Program-made: the position numbers and the translations under genes | Assembly: GCA_023424015.1 (NCBI GenBank) | Contig: JAFAEM010000001.1 | Coordinates: 1-64,000, forward strand | From: Bacteroidota bacterium | GTDB taxonomy: Bacteria > Bacteroidota > Bacteroidia > Chitinophagales > Chitinophagaceae | Direction of reading: 5' to 3' | DNA: 64,000 bases | Notes under the pieces: generated by a model | What the model was told of the DNA's origin: nothing | The model's input: only the letters and a program-made list of their open reading frames with translations | Databases searched by the model: none | Part shown: piece by piece, positions 52,767 to 63,254 of the stretch | Numbering within the stretch: the stretch's first letter is position 1 | How the letters are laid out: each line of letters starts with the position of its first letter

Positions 52767-55700
52767 CTACCGGACTGCATACGTCATTAACTTGTCGTTG
52801 TTACAAGCAACAATCAACATTTTCTTATCATGGCCGGTCTTCAGCCATTTTATATCACGCACCTGGCCGTTTAATGAAGCAAGGTTTGGTTGGAAGTCTG
52901 GTTTGCATTGCCCGTCTTTTCCGACCGTAAAAAAGGCCAGCGGTTGGGCATCGTACCTTCCTTCATACGGGATCACATCATAAAAATTACCACCCGCGAT
53001 ATAGCCGGATGTATTTTGATTTTCTCTTACTTCCCTGAAAGAAAAGATTGGCGCCATTTGTAAGTCTTTTGGAAGATCGGTGATGGTAAATCCGCCTTTT
53101 CCATCGCCATAGCATATCGCGGAACCCAGTCGTTCGCATGTAAAGGGCTGTATGGTGTCTATCCAGCCATAGAAAACATCTTTCATCGGCACCCCGGCAT
53201 ACTCCGCATAATAGAGGTAGTGCTTTTTCAACAGAGGTAAAGGCCTTTCTACTTCATCCTTAGCAAGGAAGGGATACTCTTTTCCATCGAGTGTATAAGA
53301 AAGCAGTTGCTCTGTTTGTCCATTGCGGTCAAAATCCGCAACGTAAAGTTTTGCCGGCCCATCCTTTCCACTCCAGAATTTATTATTGTAACCCCAGTTA
53401 CCGGCGAGGATATCAAGGTGACCATCACCATTGGCATCGTCAAGAAAAACCGTTTGCCATAAGCCAGAGGAATTGGGCAGCGATTTTGTCTTGAACTTTC
53501 CATTTTCGTTAAAGAATACAACTATAGGCATCCATTCGCCTGCAACGACAAGGTCGGGCCAGCCATCTTTATTGATATCGCCAAAAGCTGAACTGGTAAC
53601 AATACCCAGATCCTTTAACGCGATGATATCACTGCTCGCTTCAGAGAAATTCGCTTTACCATCATTGACCAGCAAATAGGAGGTCTGGGGAATGCCAAAC
53701 GCCCTGGCATCTGCCAACACGCTAACAAAAATATCCTGGTCACCATCTTTGTCGAAATCTGCTACAGCAACGCTTGACTTGTTGTACAGAAGCGTAGGAA
53801 TTGAAGCGGCTGATTTTGTGAACTGTCCTTTACCATTGTTCAGATAAAGCCTGTCCTGGAGGTTTAACCCCGTTGAATACTGGTTCCCACCGTTAGCTAC
53901 ATATAGGTCAGGGCTACCGTCGCCATTCGCGTCAAAAAATACGGCGTCTACATCTTCACAAGAAAGATCGGCCGCAAAAACTTCTGTATTGGTCGAAATG
54001 AATGATCCATTTTTTTGCTGTATCATCAACGTGCCTGGCTGACCAGATGCTGCACAGGCATAAAAATCGTCGAGTCCATCGCCATTTACATCCGCCACTG
54101 CGATTTTGGGACCGCGGGTTGATTGCGCATGCGGTATAAGGTACTGGACATTATAATCCAGGAAATCATTCTCCTTATGCTTCCAGGCTATTGAGTTGGG
54201 CAGTTCTTCAAATAACAGCTGCTTGGCCGGGAAGAAGCTATCGTAAACAAACTTTCCCGCTGCTTCATTTTTTAAAATAGTGAGTTGCCTGTTCACTGCA
54301 ACATTCTTTAGTACCTGGAATTTCTGATCAGGCCAAACGATGAGCATGCTATCAATTACATCCACAGAATCAAGCCCAAAATGCAGGCGATGATCGGATG
54401 AAGATTGAAACCCCCGCGTTGGCATGAGCTGCTGAAATTGTAGTTTTCCTTTCGCAAACAAGTAGGCTTTGGCACCCACGCCAGTTGTATTGATACTGTC
54501 ACCACGGAATGATAGTGAAATATAATTTTTTTGAGGACCCTGGTTTTTTAAAACCACCGCGGGCGCATTGATACAATTAATCACCAGGTCCAGCCGGCCA
54601 TCATTGTCCAGGTCAGCATATGCTGCACCGGTAAAATAACCTTTCATTTTCCCCGTACCCCACTCCTTGCTCATGTTTTTAAAATCCATGTTGCCATCAC
54701 CCTTGAAAAGAAAGGGATGCGAGCTCCCATCAGGCATTGCATTGATGGCTTCATCGTCATACTCATCGGTCCTGTCCATGCCCTTTGCTTTCAGATCCGA
54801 CACAAAGCGCACGTAGTCCAGGTCGACCGGGCGCTTTACGATACCACTTGATATAAAAAGGTCTTTATTCCCATCATTATCGAAATCAGCAAATAGTGGC
54901 GCCCAACTCCAGTCGGTGGCAGAAATGCCGCTCATCAGGCCAATTTCACTAAAGCTTTCGCCATTTCCATTATTTCTTTGAAGGCAGTTTTTTGAAAACT
55001 GTTCCTGGTAACCCTGTATTTGCAGCTTAACCTTGTAAATGTCGGGATTCTCGTCGCTGCCATAAGTCTTTAACACTTTTTCATCGGGGGGTAGCATATC
55101 AACGGTAATCACATCCAGGTGGCCATCGTTATTATAATCCGCTACATCATTACCCATGCTAAACCGGCTGTAATGCCTGAAATGTTTGGCACTGCTTTCT
55201 GAGAAAGTCCCGTTCCCGTTATTGACATAATAATAGTCGTTCTCATGAAAGTCGTTGCCTATGTATATATCATTCCAGCCATCATTGTTGATATCAGCAA
55301 ATGCAAGTCCCAAACCATAACCAAGATTTCCCTCGAATATGCCTGCAGACGCGGTAACATCGGTGAATTTACCAGCCGGACCGTTGAGGTCGTTTCTGAA
55401 CAGTTTATCACCCGCGCGGGGATCAATCTTTCTCCGGTTGCTTGTATCCACGATATTGGCATGTGGCTTCTGAGACTGATTGAGGATATAGCAATCCAGA
55501 TCACCATCACCGTCATAATCAAAAAATCCGGATTGTGTAGTGTAACCGGCGAAGTCTAAACCATATTCTTTTGATTTATCCGAAAAACTCCCATTTCCGT
55601 TATTAATATAGAGAACATTATTCCCGGTGAGACCATAAATATTACTTACTGCAGAAACGTAGATGTCAAGGAACCCGTCACCGTTCACATCGGCCATGGT

Positions 55701-56042
55701 GACGCCGGTACACCAGTCGGCTGTGCCGGCAACACCCGCTTTGTCAGTTATATCTTCGAATTCAAAATTTCCTTTGTTGAGGTAGAGCTTATTATTTCCT
55801 TTGCTGTTGGCTGTAAAATAAATATCAGGCAGACTGTCATTATTGATATCACCTATACCTACGCCGCCACCATTGTAGTAATAGAGGTAATAGAGAATAT
55901 TGAAAAGTTTCTTTCGTTCCAGGTTATTTTCAAAATGAATATTTGTTGTAGAAGCGGAAAGCTGTGAAAAAACTTTTGTATCCTGCCTGTTACATGAAAA
56001 GTGAATGAGAATAATAGTACAACAAAGAAAAAACCGCAGCAT
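52767..56042 (-). CDS. FG-GAP/VCBS repeat lipoprotein with ASPIC/UnbV domain (glucan locus)
   Basis: 1091 residues, third member of the family in this window. Signal peptide with lipobox (HFSCNR), FG-GAP/VCBS repeats with calcium loops (GDINNDSLPD, DVNGDGFLD, DYDGDGDLD, DFDKDGDQD), ASPIC/UnbV domain at about 520-585 (GVGAKAYLF, RGFQSSSD, HFGLD, WPD) and further repeats to the end. It follows the LamG gene by 72 bp, with a 10-bp hairpin ending 14 nt before its ATG, and precedes GH144. Surface binding or scaffold role is inferred from repeated linkage to SusCD pairs. Confidence 0.92.
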   Translation of the reverse strand: MLRFFLCCTIILIHFSCNRQDTKVFSQLSASTTNIHFENNLERKKLFNILYYLYYYNGGGVGIGDINNDSLPDIYFTANSKGNNKLYLNKGNFEFEDITDKAGVAGTADWCTGVTMADVNGDGFLDIYVSAVSNIYGLTGNNVLYINNGNGSFSDKSKEYGLDFAGYTTQSGFFDYDGDGDLDCYILNQSQKPHANIVDTSNRRKIDPRAGDKLFRNDLNGPAGKFTDVTASAGIFEGNLGYGLGLAFADINNDGWNDIYIGNDFHENDYYYVNNGNGTFSESSAKHFRHYSRFSMGNDVADYNNDGHLDVITVDMLPPDEKVLKTYGSDENPDIYKVKLQIQGYQEQFSKNCLQRNNGNGESFSEIGLMSGISATDWSWAPLFADFDNDGNKDLFISSGIVKRPVDLDYVRFVSDLKAKGMDRTDEYDDEAINAMPDGSSHPFLFKGDGNMDFKNMSKEWGTGKMKGYFTGAAYADLDNDGRLDLVINCINAPAVVLKNQGPQKNYISLSFRGDSINTTGVGAKAYLFAKGKLQFQQLMPTRGFQSSSDHRLHFGLDSVDVIDSMLIVWPDQKFQVLKNVAVNRQLTILKNEAAGKFVYDSFFPAKQLLFEELPNSIAWKHKENDFLDYNVQYLIPHAQSTRGPKIAVADVNGDGLDDFYACAASGQPGTLMIQQKNGSFISTNTEVFAADLSCEDVDAVFFDANGDGSPDLYVANGGNQYSTGLNLQDRLYLNNGKGQFTKSAASIPTLLYNKSSVAVADFDKDGDQDIFVSVLADARAFGIPQTSYLLVNDGKANFSEASSDIIALKDLGIVTSSAFGDINKDGWPDLVVAGEWMPIVVFFNENGKFKTKSLPNSSGLWQTVFLDDANGDGHLDILAGNWGYNNKFWSGKDGPAKLYVADFDRNGQTEQLLSYTLDGKEYPFLAKDEVERPLPLLKKHYLYYAEYAGVPMKDVFYGWIDTIQPFTCERLGSAICYGDGKGGFTITDLPKDLQMAPIFSFREVRENQNTSGYIAGGNFYDVIPYEGRYDAQPLAFFTVGKDGQCKPDFQPNLASLNGQVRDIKWLKTGHDKKMLIVACNNDKLMTYAVR

Positions 56043-56056
56043 AACTTAAAAATTTT

Positions 56057-56086
56057 AAAGGGCTGATACCATGAGTTCAGCCCTTT
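56057..56086 (-). terminator. Hairpin between LamG and VCBS genes
   Basis: A perfect 10-bp inverted repeat (56057-56066 with 56077-56086, 10-nt loop), followed on the minus strand by AAAATTTTTAAG. It ends 14 nt before the VCBS start codon, the same placement as the hairpin at 6877-6903. Partial terminator, processing site or translational element. Confidence 0.55.
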
Positions 56087-56114
56087 ACCATATAGAAATG
56101 ATATATTAACCGGT

Positions 56115-56945
56115 TTACATTTTACTATTATACAATGCCTGGATTTCGGTCTGTGATAATACCCTGTCGTAAAGTCGGAACTGGTCCATTTTACCTGAAT
56201 AAGAACTGATCCAGTCGTCGGTTGGACCCTCGAGACCTGCATGCTTATTCCAGCCGCCAATCACCAGGTTGCTTGCATTGGTCAGATTAAGTTTTCCAAG
56301 CGGCTGCCCGTTTTGAGTAAAATCTCCCATATTTCCCGGTGTAGGAACGATCTCACCATCATAATAGATCAGCAGCTTTGAAGTCGTCTCATCGTACGTG
56401 AATGCGAGATGATGCCACTGGCCATCGAATAATGGTTTAGGGAATGTCTGGTTGGTATATTCCACCCAGTGATCCATCAACGCGAACTTAAAGGTACTAA
56501 CTGTTGGCGTTGCATGCTCCACCAAAAGGAAAGCAGAACTGCCATGCCAGTAATCTTTATCCACTAATGAAAAATAAAGCTCGGTCCTGGGGTTAACGGT
56601 ATTATTGACCCAGAAAGCGATCGTACAGCTAGTTGCGTTCTTAAAATCATTCGCTGACGGGTATTTCACCGCTTTACTATCTTCACCCTGCACCGCGCTT
56701 CCACTCACACCCGGTACAGTTGCCAGCGGGTTCTCGCTGGGGAAATTGGCCCGGATACTGTCCACCGCATTCATCAGCGGATTAGCTGATTGCCCGTCGA
56801 AGGCAGCAAAAAATTTAAGTGGTCCGCCTGGCGGGTTAGAATCTCTTGGAAAATCACCCAGCGCCGGCCTTTCTTTTTTCTGACAACTTACAGCAATCAT
56901 TAAAATGACTATCACAGTTGCCGCAAGCTTAAATATGTATTTCAT
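56115..56945 (-). CDS. LamG/concanavalin-like lectin lipoprotein
   Basis: 276 residues from the ATG at 56945 (an ATG 8 codons upstream gives a less natural start). Lipobox MIAVSCQKK. One LamG/laminin G-3 jelly-roll domain (about 60-275): CTIAFWVNNTV, QWHHLAFTYDETTSKLLIYYDGE, DDWISSYSGKMDQFRLYDRVLSQTEIQALY. It occupies the place after susD where loci usually encode a surface glycan-binding protein (SusE position), so it probably binds the same glycan outside the cell. The susD stop is only 30 bp upstream. Confidence 0.88.
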   Translation of the reverse strand: MKYIFKLAATVIVILMIAVSCQKKERPALGDFPRDSNPPGGPLKFFAAFDGQSANPLMNAVDSIRANFPSENPLATVPGVSGSAVQGEDSKAVKYPSANDFKNATSCTIAFWVNNTVNPRTELYFSLVDKDYWHGSSAFLLVEHATPTVSTFKFALMDHWVEYTNQTFPKPLFDGQWHHLAFTYDETTSKLLIYYDGEIVPTPGNMGDFTQNGQPLGKLNLTNASNLVIGGWNKHAGLEGPTDDWISSYSGKMDQFRLYDRVLSQTEIQALYNSKM

Positions 56946-56975
56946 ATCTGCTTTATTTAATAAGTACATTAAATT

Positions 56976-58550
56976 TTACCATTCAGGGTTTTGAACGAGA
57001 ACGCCTCCCGATAGATTGATAGCCTGCTGGGGAATTGGATAATATCGGGCGCGATGAGTATAGCCGAGGCTACCCAGCTCACTCACAGCATCTCCCCATC
57101 TTACCAGGTCGAAGAAACGATATCCTTCCATCGCGAATTCCCAACGACGTTCATTTTTAATCGCCGTCCTCATAGCCGCCTGTGTTGTAAACGGTATAAC
57201 AGGTAGAATAGTACGGCCCGCACCCAGGTTTCCACTTGCGCGATTCCTGATCAGTTCCAGGTTTGCTGCTGCGGTCGCTCCATCATTTAATTCATTTGAC
57301 GCTTCAGCCAGCATTAAAATAACATCGGCATAGCGAAGTATGCGTTTATTGATCCAGTCAGCGCCCCCACTGGCTCCGATCTGGCCTGTGAACTGGCGCA
57401 TCTGAGGATCGGAGTACACTTTTTTATTCCAGTATTTTTGATCAAGCGCTACACCAGGTCCATAAGGAGGCAAAGTGGCGCCGTAGCCGCCTGTTGCCTC
57501 ACCGCCATCATACTCACCGGAATATAAGATCGTTGCTGCTTTACGCGGGTCGCTGTCGGGCCAGGCTGCTTCCAGTTTGTCGGTGGGTGTATTCCATCCC
57601 CATCCGAGGTTCCATTCCGGGCCAGCCCCCCCTTGTCTTACGTTTTGGCTGGTACCCCATTGAACGCCATTGTAATCAGTTCCATTTGGACCAATATAAC
57701 ATTGCATTTCAAATATGGATTCGGGTCCATTTTTCCCAGCACCATTTAGTCCATCTTTCCAAATATCTGTGAATTTCATCGCGAGACTATATTCCCCAGA
57801 TGCAATTACTTCGTTACATAAAGCCACTACTCTTGCCCAATTTTGACGAAACAGGTAGGATTGCGCCCATAATGTGTTGGCCGCGCCCCTTGTTAAGCGA
57901 CCGGGGTATCTGTTGGTGCCCCCAGATTCCCAGTTCAGTGGCAGTAAGAGGGAAGCTTGCTCCAGGTCCGAGTCAATACGGGCATAAATATCATTTACCG
58001 ATGATTTCGGTTTTATGCCATCAGCTGGATTGGTATAATAAAAATCTATTAGAGGTACTTCGCCATAAGTTCGCACCAGGTCAAAATAACAATATGCCCT
58101 AAAGAAATAAGCTTCACCTACATTTCGAAGCGATGCCGGGTCGCTGGCCTGTAATGAATCTGCCTCATAGATCAGCTTGTTGGTAAGATTTATCATGTAG
58201 TAGCGATCATTCCAATAAGTATTGGGTGCCCAATCATCTTTTGTATACTGGAAAGTCTCGAATTCAGTTACGATCTCAGCACCGTCCGTAGTACTACTTC
58301 CTTTTTGAGCATCGTCATCACGAATACTGTGGAAATCCAGCCAGGGTAGCGTGGAAAACCCTGCGTAGGCTCTAAGTGTATTATATAACCCGAGGCTTTG
58401 TGCTTCCAACTGACCCTGGTCCAAGTCGTCAAATGTGGCAGTCAACGGCTTGCGGTCGAGGAATTTCTTACATCCGAAGCCTGTGAAGATCATTGGGGTA
58501 ACAACCAGTATACCCCATAACAAGCTTTTATATTTTTTCATTACTGTCAT
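56976..58550 (-). CDS. SusD/RagB-family nutrient-binding lipoprotein (glucan locus)
   Basis: 524 residues; the ATG three codons in (58541, MKKYKSLLWGIL) is an equally good start. Lipobox FTGFGCKK. SusD signatures: EAYFFRAYCYFDLVRTYGEVP in the TPR region, ILRYADVILMLAEASNEL and KNERRWEFAMEGYRFFDLVRWG near the C-terminus, ending VLVQNPEW. It lies 9 bp after susC and is followed by the LamG lipoprotein gene. It should bind glycan fragments and cap the SusC channel. Confidence 0.95.
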   Translation of the reverse strand: MTVMKKYKSLLWGILVVTPMIFTGFGCKKFLDRKPLTATFDDLDQGQLEAQSLGLYNTLRAYAGFSTLPWLDFHSIRDDDAQKGSSTTDGAEIVTEFETFQYTKDDWAPNTYWNDRYYMINLTNKLIYEADSLQASDPASLRNVGEAYFFRAYCYFDLVRTYGEVPLIDFYYTNPADGIKPKSSVNDIYARIDSDLEQASLLLPLNWESGGTNRYPGRLTRGAANTLWAQSYLFRQNWARVVALCNEVIASGEYSLAMKFTDIWKDGLNGAGKNGPESIFEMQCYIGPNGTDYNGVQWGTSQNVRQGGAGPEWNLGWGWNTPTDKLEAAWPDSDPRKAATILYSGEYDGGEATGGYGATLPPYGPGVALDQKYWNKKVYSDPQMRQFTGQIGASGGADWINKRILRYADVILMLAEASNELNDGATAAANLELIRNRASGNLGAGRTILPVIPFTTQAAMRTAIKNERRWEFAMEGYRFFDLVRWGDAVSELGSLGYTHRARYYPIPQQAINLSGGVLVQNPEW

Positions 58551-58559
58551 TTTTGAATT

Positions 58560-61500
58560 TTAGAATGTCACATTGAGTCCAAATGTTGTAACCACCGGAA
58601 TAGCGCCGCCAGCATTATCATAACCGAATGCAGTAGCATCACCACCGAATTCAGCAGTATAACCATAGTTATTTTTCCAGGTTTTCAAATTCTGAACGTT
58701 GGCGAATACTCTTACGTTGGTCATATGCCAGTTTGAAATCAGGCTCTTGGGGAAACTATAGCCAACCTGGATATTCCTGATCCTGAAATAGCTTCCATCC
58801 TCAATATTGTAAGTAGAGCCATTGTAGTTGAAACGGTGGCCCTGGCTGATGATTGGCACCCAGTTGGAAGTACCTTCTCCATGCCATCTTTCGATTTTAT
58901 CACCTGAATAATTCACTCTTTGGAAAGGCGACTCTAATGAACCCCATGTCCGGAAAACGTCATTACCATACACACCACCCATATCCACTTCAAGACTCAA
59001 TCCTTTGTACATAAGGTTTATGGATGCTCCATAAGTGAATTTCGGTGTGGGATTACCGATCACGGTTCTGTCATCAGATGTAATTTGTCCATCGGGGCCT
59101 TTTCCATTTGGACCATTGATATCCTTGAATTTAAAATCACCTGGTCCATAAGCACCCAGGGATGATGCTACCGGAGAAGCAAGAATGTCTGCATAGCTTT
59201 GATAGATTCCTTCTACAATATAACCATAGAATGAACCGATTGGCATTCCTGGTATAGTCCGGCTTTCAGCGCTTCCATTATTTTGGAACTGCCTGGTCAA
59301 ATAGCCCGTTGGCAGATCTGAAGCAAGAGTCAGTACTTTATTTTTAAGGAAAGTAATGTTTCCACCAATGTTAAGCGTCAAGTCACTTCCAAAATTCTGT
59401 CTCCAGGTTGCCTGAAACTCCTGACCCCAGTTTCGCAAGCTTCCACCATTAATCAACTTATCAGGTAAACCGATGGGTGCCCGGTTTACGTAAGTCATCA
59501 GATCCTTAGTTGTTTTGGTGAAATAGTTCGTTTCGAAATGCAGTCTGTTATCAAATGCGTTTAATTCAATACCTATCTCCTTTGCATGTACAGTTTCCCA
59601 TTTCAAATCTGGATTTTGTAAATATGTCGGTTGATAAGCTGCATAAATATTTGATCCAAAGACAGCATTTACACCTTCTAATATCCTTGGATAGAAAGGG
59701 TAGTTGATCGGGCTTCCATCTATATTACTTGAAGTCTGGTTGCCTAATACACCGATCGATCCTTTTAATTTCAGGAAATTAATAAATTCGACGCTCTGCA
59801 TAAAATCTTCCCTGGACAGTTCCCATGCAGCACCAACAGCCCAAAATTGCTGGTGCCTGTTTTGTTCAGGAATCTGTGAAGACGCATCATCGCGTATCGA
59901 AGCATTAAAGTAGTATTTGTTCCTATAATTGTATAATACCCTTCCCAGAACAGATGCTGTTGAATACTCATTCTGTGATGAGAAAGTATTTTGGGGATCC
60001 ACCACACCCCATGGTCCACTTTCGACGTACCAGAATTTTTTGTCATTAGGAATAGGAAGGCTTCCGGGATCTGTACCTTGTCTTACACTGGTCTGCCTGG
60101 TGAAAGCGCCAAAATAGTAAGTGGTAAACCCTGCGGTAGCCGTGATCCCATGATCACCAAAATCCTTTTTATATGTCAAAATATGATCCTGTTGGAATTT
60201 CCTGTACGTGTCATCGTTTTCCCGAAGTCCGGTTGCCTGGGTATAGAGGTACGGAGTATTGGTCATTGGATCATATGCTGCATACAAAGGAGAATACCTC
60301 CGCCAGTTCACATTGCTTATATCGGCATAAACAGTAGACCTGATCGTAAAATTTTTTAGAAAATTAATTTCCCCATATACACTTCCCACTGATCTGTATT
60401 CAATTCCTATTTGCTTATCCCATGTATTCTCAATCTCCAGCAAAGGATTTACCACACCTGCTGACTGGAGAGCAACTGCTAATCCTGAATAAAGGTCAGC
60501 ATCGATGGTATCGGTACCATATGGGTTTTGTATGCGGAATCGCTTTGTGCCGGATGAAACCTGCGGCATCACTTTTCTTGCAGCATCGAGTACCCAGCCA
60601 GCGTCATATGGATTTTTCTGCCGGGAGGTGTTAAATGTTAAACCAATTTTTATTGCTTTATTAATCTTTAATTCATCACTAAAGGAGATGGTCATTCTTT
60701 GCAGCTTCTCATGTTTTATGATCCCTTCGTCGGATAGATAGCCCAGCCCAAGATTGAAACGGTTCTTTTCGGTACTCCCTGATATGCTCAGGTTATTGTT
60801 ATTAAACCTACCCGTACGCGTGACTGCGTCAATCCAGTCTGTATTAGCTGTAAGTTGAGAATAGTCGGGTGTGGCAACGCCATTATTGGCATTTTCCTCT
60901 GCAAACAGTGTTTTGAACTGTTCCGCATCTGCAACTTTAATTTTATCAACTAATTTTTTGAACCCATAATTTGTATTAAAGTTGACCCTGACTTGTCCTG
61001 CTTTTGCTTTTTTAGTGGTAATGGCGATCACACCAGTCGCGCCTTTTACACCGAAAATCGCCAATGACGACGGATCTTTTAAAATTTCAATGGACTCAAT
61101 ATCATTTGGATTCAGGTAGTCGATATTATCGTTGAAAATACCGTCTACTACATATAATGGATTTACCTGTCCGATACTCACGGTACCGCGAATACGGATA
61201 TCGGGTCTTGCGCCGGGTGTACCATTATTTACAACAGATAAGCCTGCCACTTTGCTTTGTAGCGAAGCGACGGGGTTGGTATTGGGTTTGTCGGCCACTT
61301 CATCACCCGATACTTTGACGATCGAACCTGTCAAATCCCTTTTGCTGGCCGAACCATAGCCGATCACCACTACCTGGTCCATTATTTTTGTAGAAGTCAC
61401 CAGTGTCACATTTAGTTCTGTGCGCCCCCCCAATGCTATTTCCTGTGTATCATACCCTACCGACGAAATGATCAGGGTAACATTCGCATCGGCTGCGGTG

Positions 61501-61997
61501 ATTGAAAAGTTGCCATCATTATCGGTAGAAGTACCGGTTGTCGTTCCCTTTACCTGTACAGATGCGCCTGCCAGGGCCATACCGCCCTCGCCGGTAACTT
61601 TGCCCCTGATCACTACCTCAGGAACCCGGAACGCGGCACCCGGATCCTCCTTGATCACCACCAGGTTGTTACCCATCTTCTGGTACAATAAACGCGTTCT
61701 TTCCAGGATCAGGCCCAGCACTTCATCGATCGTCGCTTCCTTTACATTGATCGTCACTTTATCCCGGATATCTTCCAGGTTGTCATTGTAAAGGAACCTG
61801 TAATTGGTTTGCTTCTCAATGGTGCGTAATACCCCGCCGATCTCGGTCTTTTTCATCCGCAGGCTGATCCTATCCTGGCCAAATCCATTGGCGGAAACGT
61901 TCAGTGCAAATGACAGCAGCAGAAATGCGGTCAATTTCATAGTAAGCAGCACTTTTGATTGTAACGGAGTTTTAATACCCGTTAAAAAACATTTCAT
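58560..61997 (-). CDS. SusC-family TonB-linked transporter with N-terminal STN signalling domain
   Basis: 1145 residues from the ATG at 61997; the open frame extends 21 codons further to 62060 but that part is not signal-like. After the signal peptide (ALNVSANGFGQ) comes an STN/secretin-N domain (about 45-115: KTEIGGVLRTIEKQTNYRFLY, IDEVLGLILERTRLLYQ), then the CarboxypepD_reg-like domain, TonB box region VVVIGYGSASKRDLTGS, plug and barrel ending FGLNVTF. The STN domain, absent from the two other SusC proteins here, is the part that contacts a FecR-type anti-sigma factor, and fecR/sigma genes lie immediately upstream. It imports glycan fragments and reports their presence. Confidence 0.95.
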   Translation of the reverse strand: MKCFLTGIKTPLQSKVLLTMKLTAFLLLSFALNVSANGFGQDRISLRMKKTEIGGVLRTIEKQTNYRFLYNDNLEDIRDKVTINVKEATIDEVLGLILERTRLLYQKMGNNLVVIKEDPGAAFRVPEVVIRGKVTGEGGMALAGASVQVKGTTTGTSTDNDGNFSITAADANVTLIISSVGYDTQEIALGGRTELNVTLVTSTKIMDQVVVIGYGSASKRDLTGSIVKVSGDEVADKPNTNPVASLQSKVAGLSVVNNGTPGARPDIRIRGTVSIGQVNPLYVVDGIFNDNIDYLNPNDIESIEILKDPSSLAIFGVKGATGVIAITTKKAKAGQVRVNFNTNYGFKKLVDKIKVADAEQFKTLFAEENANNGVATPDYSQLTANTDWIDAVTRTGRFNNNNLSISGSTEKNRFNLGLGYLSDEGIIKHEKLQRMTISFSDELKINKAIKIGLTFNTSRQKNPYDAGWVLDAARKVMPQVSSGTKRFRIQNPYGTDTIDADLYSGLAVALQSAGVVNPLLEIENTWDKQIGIEYRSVGSVYGEINFLKNFTIRSTVYADISNVNWRRYSPLYAAYDPMTNTPYLYTQATGLRENDDTYRKFQQDHILTYKKDFGDHGITATAGFTTYYFGAFTRQTSVRQGTDPGSLPIPNDKKFWYVESGPWGVVDPQNTFSSQNEYSTASVLGRVLYNYRNKYYFNASIRDDASSQIPEQNRHQQFWAVGAAWELSREDFMQSVEFINFLKLKGSIGVLGNQTSSNIDGSPINYPFYPRILEGVNAVFGSNIYAAYQPTYLQNPDLKWETVHAKEIGIELNAFDNRLHFETNYFTKTTKDLMTYVNRAPIGLPDKLINGGSLRNWGQEFQATWRQNFGSDLTLNIGGNITFLKNKVLTLASDLPTGYLTRQFQNNGSAESRTIPGMPIGSFYGYIVEGIYQSYADILASPVASSLGAYGPGDFKFKDINGPNGKGPDGQITSDDRTVIGNPTPKFTYGASINLMYKGLSLEVDMGGVYGNDVFRTWGSLESPFQRVNYSGDKIERWHGEGTSNWVPIISQGHRFNYNGSTYNIEDGSYFRIRNIQVGYSFPKSLISNWHMTNVRVFANVQNLKTWKNNYGYTAEFGGDATAFGYDNAGGAIPVVTTFGLNVTF

Positions 61998-62102
61998 ATT
62001 TTTAGCATTAAGGGTTAAACATTTCTGTTCTATCTCGTTATCATCTGGTTTAGCCTGCAAAACGGGGAATCGTCACATTCTCCGTTTGATTTTTAACGGC
62101 CC

Positions 62103-63203
62103 TTACCGGGTCGATCCAATTGATATCTCGTTTTCGTTTATTATATATGTGAATGGTGATGCAGCCTGCAAAGCCTGAAAGGCCTGCTCTACCGTTTCTC
62201 TTTCAAATGATCCGTTGAACCTTAGTTGCTTAACTTCCTCATCGGTGAACGTGATGGTAACATTATACCATCTTTCCAGTTTTAATGCTAATTCTTCAAA
62301 ACTGTCGCCACGAAACTCAAGACGACTATACAGCCATGCAGTCTCAAACCGCTCACTTTCCTGTTTGGTGCTGTCTATTCTAATGATGGTGAAACTTGCA
62401 GGTATTGCTTTGGGAGCGGTTACTTGTTTTACAGACAATTCTTCAGGTGTATTAGCTGCTTCTTTTGGCAAGACCAGTTTTTCATTTGGCTTTAATTGTA
62501 TGGCAGGGGCATTCTTTGTATTATGCCTTACGACATTGACCAGCCCGCGGTACAGTGTGGTTTCCACATTCTTATCCTCGGGATATGATTTCACATTGAA
62601 TGCTGTCCCCAATACCCTGATGTCAATGTCTGAAGCTCTTACGATAAAAGGGCGTTTGGGATCCTTAATAACGTCGAAAAAGGCTTCGCCTTCGAGCCTG
62701 ACCACGCGGGTAGTACCACGAAAATCATTTTCATAATGAAGCTTTGATCCGGCATTCAGCCAAACCGTGGTGCCATCCGGTAGCAAGTACCTGGAACGGC
62801 TTCCTTTATTGACAACTAATGATTCAGGGATTTTTTTAAGTACCGATCGGCCGGCACTATTTATTTCGGAGAAAATCCACCAGCCTGCCAGGGCGATCAA
62901 AATAGCGACTCCGCCTACCCATAAGCGACGCCTCCTTCTCGGAGGCCGGGGTTCAAAATAATCTTCACCGGTGCCAGCCTGCTGGTCAGCTTTGTTGATG
63001 ATCCGAAGTATAAGCTTGCGTGCATTACCCTCATCGTCGAGGTCCTGCCCGTTTTCTTTCCAGATCCGGGTGAGAAGTTCATATTGTTGTTGAATACCGG
63101 TATCCTGTTGCAGCAGCTGGTTCAATTCGTCCAGTTCACCTGGAGTGGCCTCTTTATTGAGGGATTTGGCCATCAGGTGCCATATTTTTTCGGGAATTTC
63201 CAT
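62103..63203 (-). CDS. FecR-family anti-sigma factor
   Basis: 366 residues. Cytoplasmic N-terminal part (1-90) with sigma-binding region, one membrane segment (about 93-112, GGVAILIALAGWWIF), FecR domain in the periplasm (about 120-220: GSRSRYLLPDGTTVWLNAGS, RLEGEAFFDVIKDPKRPFIV) and a C-terminal DUF4974/STN-like domain (about 295-360). It holds the ECF sigma factor inactive until the STN domain of the adjacent SusC signals ligand. Gene order sigma-fecR-susC with gaps of 51 and 105 bp supports this. Confidence 0.95.
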   Translation of the reverse strand: MEIPEKIWHLMAKSLNKEATPGELDELNQLLQQDTGIQQQYELLTRIWKENGQDLDDEGNARKLILRIINKADQQAGTGEDYFEPRPPRRRRRLWVGGVAILIALAGWWIFSEINSAGRSVLKKIPESLVVNKGSRSRYLLPDGTTVWLNAGSKLHYENDFRGTTRVVRLEGEAFFDVIKDPKRPFIVRASDIDIRVLGTAFNVKSYPEDKNVETTLYRGLVNVVRHNTKNAPAIQLKPNEKLVLPKEAANTPEELSVKQVTAPKAIPASFTIIRIDSTKQESERFETAWLYSRLEFRGDSFEELALKLERWYNVTITFTDEEVKQLRFNGSFERETVEQAFQALQAASPFTYIINENEISIGSTR

Positions 63204-63254
63204 GCAGCAAGCAGTCTTTGTGTCTCTGAAGGACTATAAAACAAAGTTTATCTA